Assembly: GCA_002482415.1 (NCBI GenBank)
Contig: DLFY01000280.1
Location: forward strand, 2,068 to 9,961
Length of the DNA: 7,894 nt
Direction: 5' to 3'
Source of the DNA: Phycisphaerales bacterium UBA7708
GTDB lineage: Bacteria; Planctomycetota; Phycisphaerae; Sedimentisphaerales; Anaerohalosphaeraceae
Shown here: one piece after another, positions 1 through 5,324 of the stretch
Layout: every line of letters starts with the position of its first letter
Position numbering within the stretch: position 1 is the stretch's first letter
Notes under the pieces: model-generated
What the model saw: only the letters and a program-made list of their open reading frames with translations
Database searches by the model: none
Told to the model about the DNA's origin: nothing
Position numbers and translations under genes: made by a program

Positions 1-1
1 C

Positions 2-214
2 CAGATTATCATCGAAGACAAAGACGGCATTCAGGATGTGGTTATCAATGTCGAAGCCGCATCCACCGTCACCGGCTATATGGTCGAAAAAGTTCTCAAA
101 GAAGCGCTGGGCTTCAGCCCGCGGGGCGATGTCTATCCCATAGGCGCCCTGCCGCGTCAGGAAGGCAAGGCCAAACGCGTTTTTTATAAGGATAAAGACG
201 GCACTATCCGTTAA
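2..214 (+). CDS. Phenylacetate-CoA ligase-like protein, C-terminal end (partial)
   Basis: The frame is open from the window edge to TAA at 212-214 and gives the last 70 residues of a longer protein. They match the C-terminal lid domain of the phenylacetate-CoA ligase (PaaK) branch of adenylate-forming enzymes: a valine-rich β-strand near the start, then a helix with EALGFSP, then PIGALPRQEGKAKRV close to the end. The family usually ends with a Leu-Pro-Arg-x-Glu-Gly-Lys-Ala-Lys-Arg segment containing the lysine used in adenylation. Such cytoplasmic enzymes activate an aryl acid with ATP to an acyl-AMP and then to the CoA thioester. The gene ends 25 nt before a TRAP transporter gene on the same strand, so co-transcription is likely. 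The N-terminal ATP-binding core is outside the window, so the aryl substrate and full integrity cannot be judged. Confidence 0.8.
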   Translation, partial: QIIIEDKDGIQDVVINVEAASTVTGYMVEKVLKEALGFSPRGDVYPIGALPRQEGKAKRVFYKDKDGTIR

Positions 215-239
215 TATTAACCCTAAAGGAGGCACGAAC

Positions 240-1304
240 ATGAAAAAAAAATGGATCGTTTTGACACTGGCTGTCGCGTTGACACTGTTGTATGTCGGCT
301 GTAAGAAAACCCAGCCGCAGTCGGAAACTGCCGTTCCAGCCGAATCCGCAAAAACACAACCCTCCGATGTCATCAAGCTGACCTATGCCAATTTCCCGCC
401 GGCCCCGACATTTCCGTGCGTCCAGATGGAACGCTGGAAAACCGAGGTCGAAAAACGTACCCATGGAAAAGTTGCTGTTCAGACCGTTCCCGGGGGGTCG
501 CTGCTGGATGCCAAGGAAATGATGGACGGCGTCATCAGCGGCCAGGCCGATATCGGCTGTTTGTGCATGGCCTATCAGCCCGGACGCTTCATGGTGACCA
601 ACGCCGCCGCCCTGCCGCTGGGAATCCCCAGCGCCAAAGTCGGCAGCCAGGCCCTGTGGGACCTGTACAGCAAATATCAGCCCAAAGAATTTGCCGATGT
701 GAAAGTCCTGACCATGTTCACCACCGCCCCGGCCAATATCATGTCCAAAAAGCCCGTCCGCACCCTGGCCGACATCAAGGGCATGGACCTGCGCGCCAGC
801 GGTGAAGCCGCCCAGATACTCAAGGCCTGGGGCGCCAACCAGGTTGGGATGCCAATGTCTTCCACGCCCGAAGCACTGCAAAAAGGCGTCGTTCAGGGAC
901 TGTTCTCGTCGGTGGAAGTCATGAAGGATTTCAAGTTCGCCGAACTGTGCAAATATATCACGATGACCGAAACCAACATCTATCCGTTTGCGGTGGTGAT
1001 GAACCAGAAACAATGGAACGCCCTGCCCGACGATGTGAAACAAGTCTTTGAGGAACTGGCCGTCGAACAGTGCCTCTGGACCGGGGAATACATGGACAAT
1101 CATGTTCAGGAATCCATTGACTGGTCCAAAACCGAACAGAAAGTCGAAGTCATTGAACTGTCCGCCGAAGAAAAGGCCGAATGGAATGCCCTGCTGGAAC
1201 CCAATGTGGATGAATGGATCAAACAAGCCAAGGCCGCAGGGCTTCCCGCTGAAGATATTGTTGATGACCTGAAAGCATCCATCGCAACCTTTTCACAGAA
1301 ATAA
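240..1304 (+). CDS. dctP: TRAP transporter solute-binding protein, DctP family
   Basis: This 354-residue protein is the extracytoplasmic solute receptor of a tripartite ATP-independent periplasmic (TRAP) transporter. It captures an organic acid and delivers it to the DctQ/DctM membrane complex. The start ATG follows a strong AAGGAGG (226-232) at 7-nt spacing. Residues 1-20 form a charged and hydrophobic export signal ending in YVGC, so Cys21 may be lipidated; Tyr at -3 makes this lipobox imperfect. A polar linker (about 22-45) precedes the mature fold. Family hallmarks are the GSLLDAKEMMDGVISGQADIG segment (about 86-106), IKGMDLRASG with Arg185 in the position that usually salt-bridges the ligand carboxylate, and the following ALQKGVVQGLFSS. 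Length is normal for the family. Ligand identity is unknown; the upstream CoA-ligase gene suggests an aryl or related acid (inference). Confidence 0.93.
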   Translation: MKKKWIVLTLAVALTLLYVGCKKTQPQSETAVPAESAKTQPSDVIKLTYANFPPAPTFPCVQMERWKTEVEKRTHGKVAVQTVPGGSLLDAKEMMDGVISGQADIGCLCMAYQPGRFMVTNAAALPLGIPSAKVGSQALWDLYSKYQPKEFADVKVLTMFTTAPANIMSKKPVRTLADIKGMDLRASGEAAQILKAWGANQVGMPMSSTPEALQKGVVQGLFSSVEVMKDFKFAELCKYITMTETNIYPFAVVMNQKQWNALPDDVKQVFEELAVEQCLWTGEYMDNHVQESIDWSKTEQKVEVIELSAEEKAEWNALLEPNVDEWIKQAKAAGLPAEDIVDDLKASIATFSQK

Positions 1305-1307
1305 GCA

Positions 1308-1817
1308 ATGGCCGGTATGATACAATTTCTGACTCGACTGCAACTGATGCTGCAAAAACTCCTGATGGCTGTCGCCGCTGTTTTTCTGGTGGCGATGATG
1401 CTGATGACCTGCACCGATATCGTGATGCGAAAGCTGCCCCAGTGCAAACCCCTGCCGGGGGTCTTTGAACTGATGGGGCTGTTCGGCTCGCTGGTGGTTG
1501 CCTGTGCACTGGGTTATACCCAGGGCAAAAAAGACCATCTGGCAGTGGATATCCTGACCAACCGGTTTCCCCCGCGGATACAGAAAATGCTCGATGTCGT
1601 CAACCGGCTGATCTGTATGGCCTTTTCGGTTCTGGCCTGCTGGCAGGTCTGCAAAGTCGCCAATAATCTCTGCAGGACCGGTGAAGTCACCGAGACCCTG
1701 CGCATGATTTATTATCCATTTACCTATGGGGTCGCGGCGGGATTTGCCCTGCTGGCGTTTGTCTTTCTGGTGGAACTGCTGAAAGTACTTGCCCCCGGCC
1801 TGGAGCCGCAGCCATGA
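1308..1817 (+). CDS. dctQ: TRAP transporter small permease subunit, DctQ family
   Basis: This 169-residue membrane protein is the small subunit of the TRAP permease and partners the large DctM subunit in the inner membrane. Four hydrophobic segments are visible at about residues 18-40, 52-71, 96-115 and 138-162, the expected DctQ topology. Between segments 2 and 3 lies GKKDHLAVDILTNRF (about 73-87), matching the family pattern of a His followed by Val-Asp-Ile before a helix. The start lies 3 nt after the dctP stop without a clear Shine-Dalgarno sequence, so translation is probably coupled to dctP. An in-frame Met at residue 4 is an alternative start. The stop overlaps the dctM start by 4 nt (ATGA). 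Cys residues are unusually frequent for so short a membrane protein (Cys35, 46, 66 and three more), which may be lineage-specific. Confidence 0.9.
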   Translation: MAGMIQFLTRLQLMLQKLLMAVAAVFLVAMMLMTCTDIVMRKLPQCKPLPGVFELMGLFGSLVVACALGYTQGKKDHLAVDILTNRFPPRIQKMLDVVNRLICMAFSVLACWQVCKVANNLCRTGEVTETLRMIYYPFTYGVAAGFALLAFVFLVELLKVLAPGLEPQP

Positions 1818-3121
1818 CTGAAACCATGATAGGCATTATTGGCATCGTCACACTGCTGCTGGGCCTGTTTCTGATGGGAGCCCCCGTCGGCTTTGCGATG
1901 GCTGTCGTCGGTTTTCTCGGGTATGCTGCCATCAGCAATTTTGACGCCGCCGCCCACATGACCGGCCAGACCCTCTGGACCACCTTTTCCATGTACGGCC
2001 TGACGGTCATTCCCCTGTTCACCCTGATGGGACAGATTGTCTTTTACTCCGGCGTCAATGAAAAACTCTACCACGCCGCCTATAACTGGGTCGGCCACAT
2101 CCGCGGCGGACTGGCCATGGCAACTATTGCGGCCTGCTCGGCGTTCGCCACCATCTGCGGCTCCAATACCGCCACCGCTGCGACGATGTCCACCGTGGCC
2201 CTGCCGGAAATGAAAAAATTCGGGTACAATCCCAGGCTGTCCACCGGTGCCGTCGCCAGCGGCTCAACGCTCGGCGTGGTCATCCCTCCCAGCGTGGTAT
2301 TAATAATCATCGGGCTATCGACTGAACAATCCATCGAGAAACTATTTTACGGCGGCATCGGTGCAGGTTTGCTGCTGACAGTTCTTCTGATGGCCACCGT
2401 CATGGTGATATGCCTGGTATGTCCAACCTGGGGCCCCACCGGCCCAAAGGCAAGCTGGAAAGACCGACTTATTTCTCTGGGCGGTGCCTATGAAACCATC
2501 CTGTTGTTTCTTATGGTTATTCTGGGCCTGTTTTTCGGCTATTTTACCGCTGCCGAGGCCGGCGCCGCGGGGGCTTTTCTGGCCATCGTCGTCGGCTTGC
2601 TCCAGCGGAAACTGTCATGGAAGAACTTTCTTAACGCCATCCGCGACACGCTCAAGGCCTCCTGTATGGTCATCACCATCGTCGCAGGCGCGATGATTTT
2701 CGGCAAATTCCTCACCAGGACCGGCATCCCTCACGCACTGGCTTCCGGCATCGGAGGCTTACCGATACCCAAGGTGATGATTCTGTTTATCATCTTTGCC
2801 CTTTATATCCTGGGTGGAACAATTATGGACGCCCTCGCGATGCTCTTGGTGACCCTGCCAATCTTTTATCCCCTCGTGGTGGATAAACTGGGCTATGACC
2901 CGCTATGGTTTGGCGTAACGATTACCGTGATCACGACTTTGGGGGCAATTACCCCACCGGTGGGAGCAACAACCTTTGTGGTGGCCGGGTCAGCCAAAGA
3001 GATTCCGATGAACGATGTCTTTAAAGGAGTCAGCCTCTTCGTCCCGGCCTATATCCTTTGCATCATTCTGCTGCTGGTCTTCCCCCAGGTCATCACCTGG
3101 CTGCCGGGATTGCTCAAGTAA
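1814..3121 (+). CDS. dctM: TRAP transporter large permease subunit, DctM family
   Basis: This 435-residue, very hydrophobic protein is the large transport subunit, which moves substrate across the inner membrane with a sodium (or proton) gradient. Its length matches the family (about 425-435). The two inverted halves each carry a diagnostic clamshell motif: SGSTLGVVIPPS (residues 149-160) and TLGAITPPVGATTFVV (about 375-390). Both lie in the helical hairpins that line the transport and sodium sites in known structures of this family. The early CSAFATICGSNTATAATM segment (about 111-128) is also typical. The start overlaps the dctQ stop as ATGA, with GGAG (1802-1805) 8 nt upstream inside dctQ. 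It is the last gene of the transport operon; a perfect inverted repeat and a tRNA gene follow. No truncation is seen. Confidence 0.95.
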   Translation: MTETMIGIIGIVTLLLGLFLMGAPVGFAMAVVGFLGYAAISNFDAAAHMTGQTLWTTFSMYGLTVIPLFTLMGQIVFYSGVNEKLYHAAYNWVGHIRGGLAMATIAACSAFATICGSNTATAATMSTVALPEMKKFGYNPRLSTGAVASGSTLGVVIPPSVVLIIIGLSTEQSIEKLFYGGIGAGLLLTVLLMATVMVICLVCPTWGPTGPKASWKDRLISLGGAYETILLFLMVILGLFFGYFTAAEAGAAGAFLAIVVGLLQRKLSWKNFLNAIRDTLKASCMVITIVAGAMIFGKFLTRTGIPHALASGIGGLPIPKVMILFIIFALYILGGTIMDALAMLLVTLPIFYPLVVDKLGYDPLWFGVTITVITTLGAITPPVGATTFVVAGSAKEIPMNDVFKGVSLFVPAYILCIILLLVFPQVITWLPGLLK

Positions 3122-3144
3122 AGCTCGACAACGGCAAAAAAAAC

Positions 3145-3172
3145 TGGACAAATCCGGGATATCAGAGATAAT
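3145..3172 (+). promoter_or_regulatory. Probable sigma-70-type promoter of the tRNA-Arg gene
   Basis: A -35 box TGGACA (3145-3150, 5 of 6 consensus bases) and a -10 box GATAAT (3167-3172, 5 of 6) are separated by 16 bp. The predicted start of transcription is near 3179, about 8 nt before the mature tRNA. That short leader is what one expects for a stable-RNA gene. The -10 box overlaps the inverted repeat at 3155-3178. This is a pattern match and has not been tested. Confidence 0.6.
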
Positions 3173-3178
3173 ATCCCG
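3155..3178 (+). repeat. 8-bp perfect inverted repeat after dctM
   Basis: CGGGATAT (3155-3162) and ATATCCCG (3171-3178) can form an 8-bp stem with an 8-nt loop. It lies 33 nt after the dctM stop. There is no U-tract behind it, so it is not a standard intrinsic terminator. It may protect the 3' end of the transporter mRNA or be a protein-binding site over the tRNA promoter. Confidence 0.5.
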
Positions 3179-3186
3179 TCTGTGCA

Positions 3187-3259
3187 GTCCCCGTAGCGCA
3201 ATGGATAGCGCGTTGGCCTCCGAAGCCAAAGGTTACAGGTTCGACTCCTGTCGGGGACG
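3187..3259 (+). tRNA. tRNA-Arg (anticodon CCG)
   Basis: A full cloverleaf can be folded by eye. The acceptor stem is GTCCCCG (3187-3193) with CGGGGAC (3252-3258), and the D stem is GCGC/GCGC (3196-3199, 3208-3211) around a loop containing GG. The anticodon stem is TTGGC/GCCAA (3213-3217, 3225-3229) with the 7-nt loop CTCCGAA, giving anticodon CCG (3220-3222), which reads the arginine codon CGG. The variable loop has five bases. The T stem is ACAGG/CCTGT (3235-3239, 3247-3251) with loop TTCGACT. The discriminator base is G3259. No CCA is encoded, so the end must be added by CCA-adding enzyme. All stems are fully paired, so the gene should be functional. Confidence 0.96.
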
Positions 3260-3266
3260 TGAATAT

Positions 3267-3302
3267 AAAGCCCTGCAAGTAAAAGACTTGCAGGGCTTTT
3301 TT
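3267..3302 (+). terminator. Rho-independent terminator of the tRNA gene
   Basis: A perfect 14-bp stem (3267-3280 with 3286-3299) has the 5-nt loop AAAAG. The + strand runs through it into a T-tract (3297-3302), partly inside the stem. It starts 8 nt after the tRNA. Read on the minus strand the same hairpin is followed by only a short, broken T-run, so it may also terminate the convergent gene weakly. Its last two bases overlap the stop codon of that gene. Confidence 0.92.
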
Positions 3303-4179
3303 AGTGCAATCCCGAATTGGGGAGGCAGGGGGATTCCGGCGATCCAGTTAAGGTCTGTATTTGCGACCCCCAGCGACGCCCGATCATCTGTCGGAAGGTC
3401 GCACCACGGCTGCGGCATTGTTCAAAAAAACACCTCCAGCCCGTCGTATCCGCAGGAGGCTCCGGGGTGTTGGCCGCCGTTTCCATCCACATCAAACCAA
3501 GATAACTAATCTGCTTTTTCCAGTCCGGCCGCAGATAGGTCTGGGCCCAATCCCAGGCTTTCGGATAGTGTTTTTCCACATCAATTGGAGCCAGGGCGGA
3601 AGGTTCAAACTGATAGGTCTTTTCCATCCTGCCGGAAGCAAGCAATGTCACCGCAGCGAAATGCCTTGTCCAGTTTTCATCGCCGCCCACTGTCGCCGCA
3701 TGACAGGTGTCCAGAATCACAATTCGGCAGGGGTGTTGCGGCAGATGTGCCGAAGCCAGCACATCGGTTAATTTCGCAGTTGTACCGTTGACAAACTCCC
3801 AGTTGCCATCGACATCTTGAATCGACCCCAGGTAAACCACCGAGATATCGCATTGCTCCGGGCCTGGAAGCTGACTGAAAAAGTCGGCCAGATCAGACGG
3901 CGTCCCGTCAACAATATGCTGCCGAACCTGCACCTGCTCATACCACAGCTTCAAAGTCGTTTCCACCGCATCACATGTCGTCGGCCAGCCGCCGAGAGTA
4001 CGGTTTTTATCGTAATGGACATTGATAAAACTGTCGAACGCCACACGTAGCCCGGTGCGAGGCTGAACCTTCAACGGAACCACAATATCCGTGCTTTTGC
4101 ATCCGGACAAAAACGTGCCGCCCAGTATGAACAAAACCAGGCATGACCAGGCGTATTGTTTTGTGAAGAGGCTTTTCAT
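3301..4179 (-). CDS. Caspase-fold-like lipoprotein with apparently incomplete catalytic dyad
   Basis: This predicted 292-residue protein begins with a charged n-region (MKSLFTK), a hydrophobic stretch and the lipobox LSGC, so Cys27 should be lipidated and the protein membrane-anchored. The body resembles the p20 domain of peptidase family C14 (caspase/metacaspase). A helix with an Asp-Ala-Val pattern comes at about 69-80. The strand CDISVVYLGSIQDVDGNWEF (110-129) lines up with the usual 'Tyr-x-x-Gly-His-Gly' strand, and RIVILDTCHAA (152-162) lines up with the catalytic-Cys motif (Cys159). At the His-Gly position the sequence reads Gly118-Ser119-Ile120, so the catalytic His seems absent. An upstream in-frame ATG at 4224 lies within a terminator stem and is rejected. 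No good Shine-Dalgarno site or promoter is visible. The caspase assignment is by motif only; activity and role are unknown. Confidence 0.65.
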   Translation of the reverse strand: MKSLFTKQYAWSCLVLFILGGTFLSGCKSTDIVVPLKVQPRTGLRVAFDSFINVHYDKNRTLGGWPTTCDAVETTLKLWYEQVQVRQHIVDGTPSDLADFFSQLPGPEQCDISVVYLGSIQDVDGNWEFVNGTTAKLTDVLASAHLPQHPCRIVILDTCHAATVGGDENWTRHFAAVTLLASGRMEKTYQFEPSALAPIDVEKHYPKAWDWAQTYLRPDWKKQISYLGLMWMETAANTPEPPADTTGWRCFFEQCRSRGATFRQMIGRRWGSQIQTLTGSPESPCLPNSGLH

Positions 4180-4185
4180 CGCATC

Positions 4186-4224
4186 AAAAAAAATGCCTGA
4201 CAGTCCCGAAGGAATGCCAGGCAT
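4186..4224 (-). terminator. Intrinsic terminator with UUCG loop after the β-barrel gene
   Basis: On the minus strand the outer stem ATGCCTG/CAGGCAT (4224-4218 with 4199-4193) continues inward through a G-T wobble, two pairs, one mismatch and three more pairs. It is capped by a C(TTCG)G loop, the very stable UUCG tetraloop. Eight T residues follow (complement of 4186-4193). It begins about 20 nt after the stop codon of the β-barrel gene. It ends only 6 nt before the start of the caspase-like gene. Confidence 0.92.
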
Positions 4225-4244
4225 ATCGTATTCAAAAAACCGGT

Positions 4245-5162
4245 TTAGAATGCATAGCAGAGACCGACAGTCCAGATATCGCTGTCAAAGTTGCTGTCAA
4301 ATTCTGTGCTGTAGCCCAGGCTGCCGCTCAGGCTGCTGGTGAACTTATAGCCCAGTTTGACGCCGGTTGTGAACCAGCGGTGGTCATTGTCGAATTCGGT
4401 ATCCAGGGCATGATTATGCAGCACCTGGTTGTAATTCAAATTCGCCGAAACACTGAACTTCTCGGTCACAGCGTAGGTGGCCCGGCCCATCAGAAGCATC
4501 TTGCCCATCAGAGCGGAATCACCCCCGCCAACGCCGGGATAATCCACATCCTGGTAGCCCAGCAGATATGAAGGCGACAGAGACAGGGTCAGCTTGTCCA
4601 TCTGGGTCATGACGGTCACATACGGCGCCAGCACATAGCTGTCGGAATCAATCTCGCCGGCGGAGTTGACTTTGTTCCCAGCGGTCGAATAGGAAAACGA
4701 GGAACCCCAGAACATCCAGTCATTAACCGGCTGGCTCATATACAGGGTATAAGCCCAGGTTTCGATGGCATCGCGCGCCCCGCCGCTGCTGTGGCCTTTT
4801 GCATCATTGAAATTGCCCAAAAAGCCCCACAGGGTCGAGTTATTGTACAGGGCATCGGCGCCAACCGTGTAAGAGTTGAAATAGTTATCAAAACCGCCCT
4901 GGCGTTTGTCGTTGGTTTTACCGGAATCATAATCGGCAAATGCGCTCCACGATGAAAAGCCGTCAAACGCTCCGGCATGCGGTGTCGTTGTTGTCACGGT
5001 AATGGAGCGATCCAGCGCCTTTTCGGCTCCCATAATCGCGGGATTCCAGGGATTGGACAAGCTCGTCATTCCATCATAACTGCTGGCCTGGGTCGCTGAA
5101 ATACACAGGCACAGTACCATAACCGCAGCCACACTCTTTGCCATCACTCTTTTTCCTTGCAT
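4245..5162 (-). CDS. Outer-membrane β-barrel protein (autotransporter-barrel-like)
   Basis: This predicted 305-residue exported protein has an n-region with Lys/Arg, a hydrophobic core (about 11-23) and a possible signal peptidase I site after Ala26. The mature part has many alternating hydrophobic/polar stretches rich in Tyr, Trp, Ser and Gly, with short Asn/Asp/Gly turns, as in outer-membrane β-barrels. The last residues, GLCYAF, place a Phe at the C-terminus and a Tyr two residues before it, as in BAM-recognised β-signals. The overall look is close to autotransporter-type barrel domains, but there is no long passenger, so it may be a stand-alone porin or adhesin-like barrel. The start is set by AAGGAG (5172-5177), 9 nt upstream; an upstream ATG at 5183 has no ribosome site, and an ATG at 5144 is possible. 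A strong terminator follows. Its role is unknown. Confidence 0.8.
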   Translation of the reverse strand: MQGKRVMAKSVAAVMVLCLCISATQASSYDGMTSLSNPWNPAIMGAEKALDRSITVTTTTPHAGAFDGFSSWSAFADYDSGKTNDKRQGGFDNYFNSYTVGADALYNNSTLWGFLGNFNDAKGHSSGGARDAIETWAYTLYMSQPVNDWMFWGSSFSYSTAGNKVNSAGEIDSDSYVLAPYVTVMTQMDKLTLSLSPSYLLGYQDVDYPGVGGGDSALMGKMLLMGRATYAVTEKFSVSANLNYNQVLHNHALDTEFDNDHRWFTTGVKLGYKFTSSLSGSLGYSTEFDSNFDSDIWTVGLCYAF

Positions 5163-5171
5163 TTTTTGGTT

Positions 5172-5177
5172 CTCCTT
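5172..5177 (-). promoter_or_regulatory. Ribosome binding site that sets the β-barrel start
   Basis: AAGGAG on the minus strand lies 9 nt before ATG 5162-5160. It is inside the longer open frame that begins at 5183, where no Shine-Dalgarno sequence precedes the first ATG. This favours the shorter, 305-residue protein. Confidence 0.7.
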
Positions 5178-5192
5178 AAACATCGCTTTGCA

Positions 5193-5230
5193 TCAAAGTG
5201 CGGTAACCGCTTTACCGCGATTCACTTTGA
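5193..5230 (-). repeat. Nested inverted repeat in the leader of the β-barrel gene
   Basis: The outer arms TCAAAGTG (5193-5200) and CACTTTGA (5223-5230) enclose the inner arms CGGTAA (5201-5206) and TTACCG (5212-5217), with a 5-nt loop and a 5-nt bulge (5218-5222). As RNA this gives about 14 pairs just upstream of the ribosome site. As DNA the inner palindrome GGTAA-N5-TTACC is the size of a dimeric repressor operator. It lies between the proposed promoter and the start codon, where either an operator or a leader hairpin could act. The function is not known. Confidence 0.6.
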
Positions 5231-5250
5231 AAAGAATGCCAACCTGATGC

Positions 5251-5279
5251 ATCCTACTGGATAAAAAGTCTTAAATCAA
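5251..5279 (-). promoter_or_regulatory. Possible promoter of the β-barrel gene
   Basis: On the minus strand TTGATT (5279-5274, 4 of 6 bases) is 17 bp from TAGGAT (5256-5251, 4 of 6). Transcription would start near 5244 and produce a leader of about 80 nt containing the nested inverted repeat. The boxes are only moderately like consensus. Confidence 0.35.
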
Positions 5280-5292
5280 GTGTCTTTCCCTG

Positions 5293-5322
5293 CCTGCCCG
5301 GCTTTTCACAAGCCAATGCAGG
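5293..5322 (-). terminator. Hairpin after the repeat-protein operon, weak terminator candidate
   Basis: On the minus strand CCTGC and GCAGG (5322-5318 with 5297-5293) enclose GGCTT/AAGCC (5314-5310 with 5304-5300) with a 5-nt loop and a small internal loop. It begins 2 nt after the stop codon at 5325. No T-tract follows directly, so termination may be weak or Rho-dependent, and some read-through into the β-barrel gene is possible. Confidence 0.35.
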
Positions 5323-5324
5323 AA

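Noticed and set aside
204..1226. Long minus-strand open frame opposite dctP
   Set aside because: Its product is Gly/Phe/His-rich with no family pattern and it is a shadow of dctP, which has a strong ribosome site and clear family motifs.
3187..3302. tRNA-Arg as an integration site of a genomic island
   Set aside because: No integrase and no second copy of the tRNA 3' end was found in the window, and the gene has its own terminator right behind it.
3015..3509. Plus-strand open frame running from dctM through the tRNA and terminator
   Set aside because: It crosses a functional tRNA and an intrinsic terminator and has no ribosome site; the translation is low-complexity.
4180..4224. Longer start (ATG at 4224) for the caspase-like lipoprotein
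   Set aside because: This ATG is part of the terminator stem of the upstream gene, and the extra 15 residues would spoil the normal signal-peptide layout; ATG 4179 gives a standard lipoprotein start.
5163..5183. Longer start (ATG at 5183) for the β-barrel protein
   Set aside because: No Shine-Dalgarno sequence precedes it, whereas AAGGAG stands 9 nt before ATG 5162.
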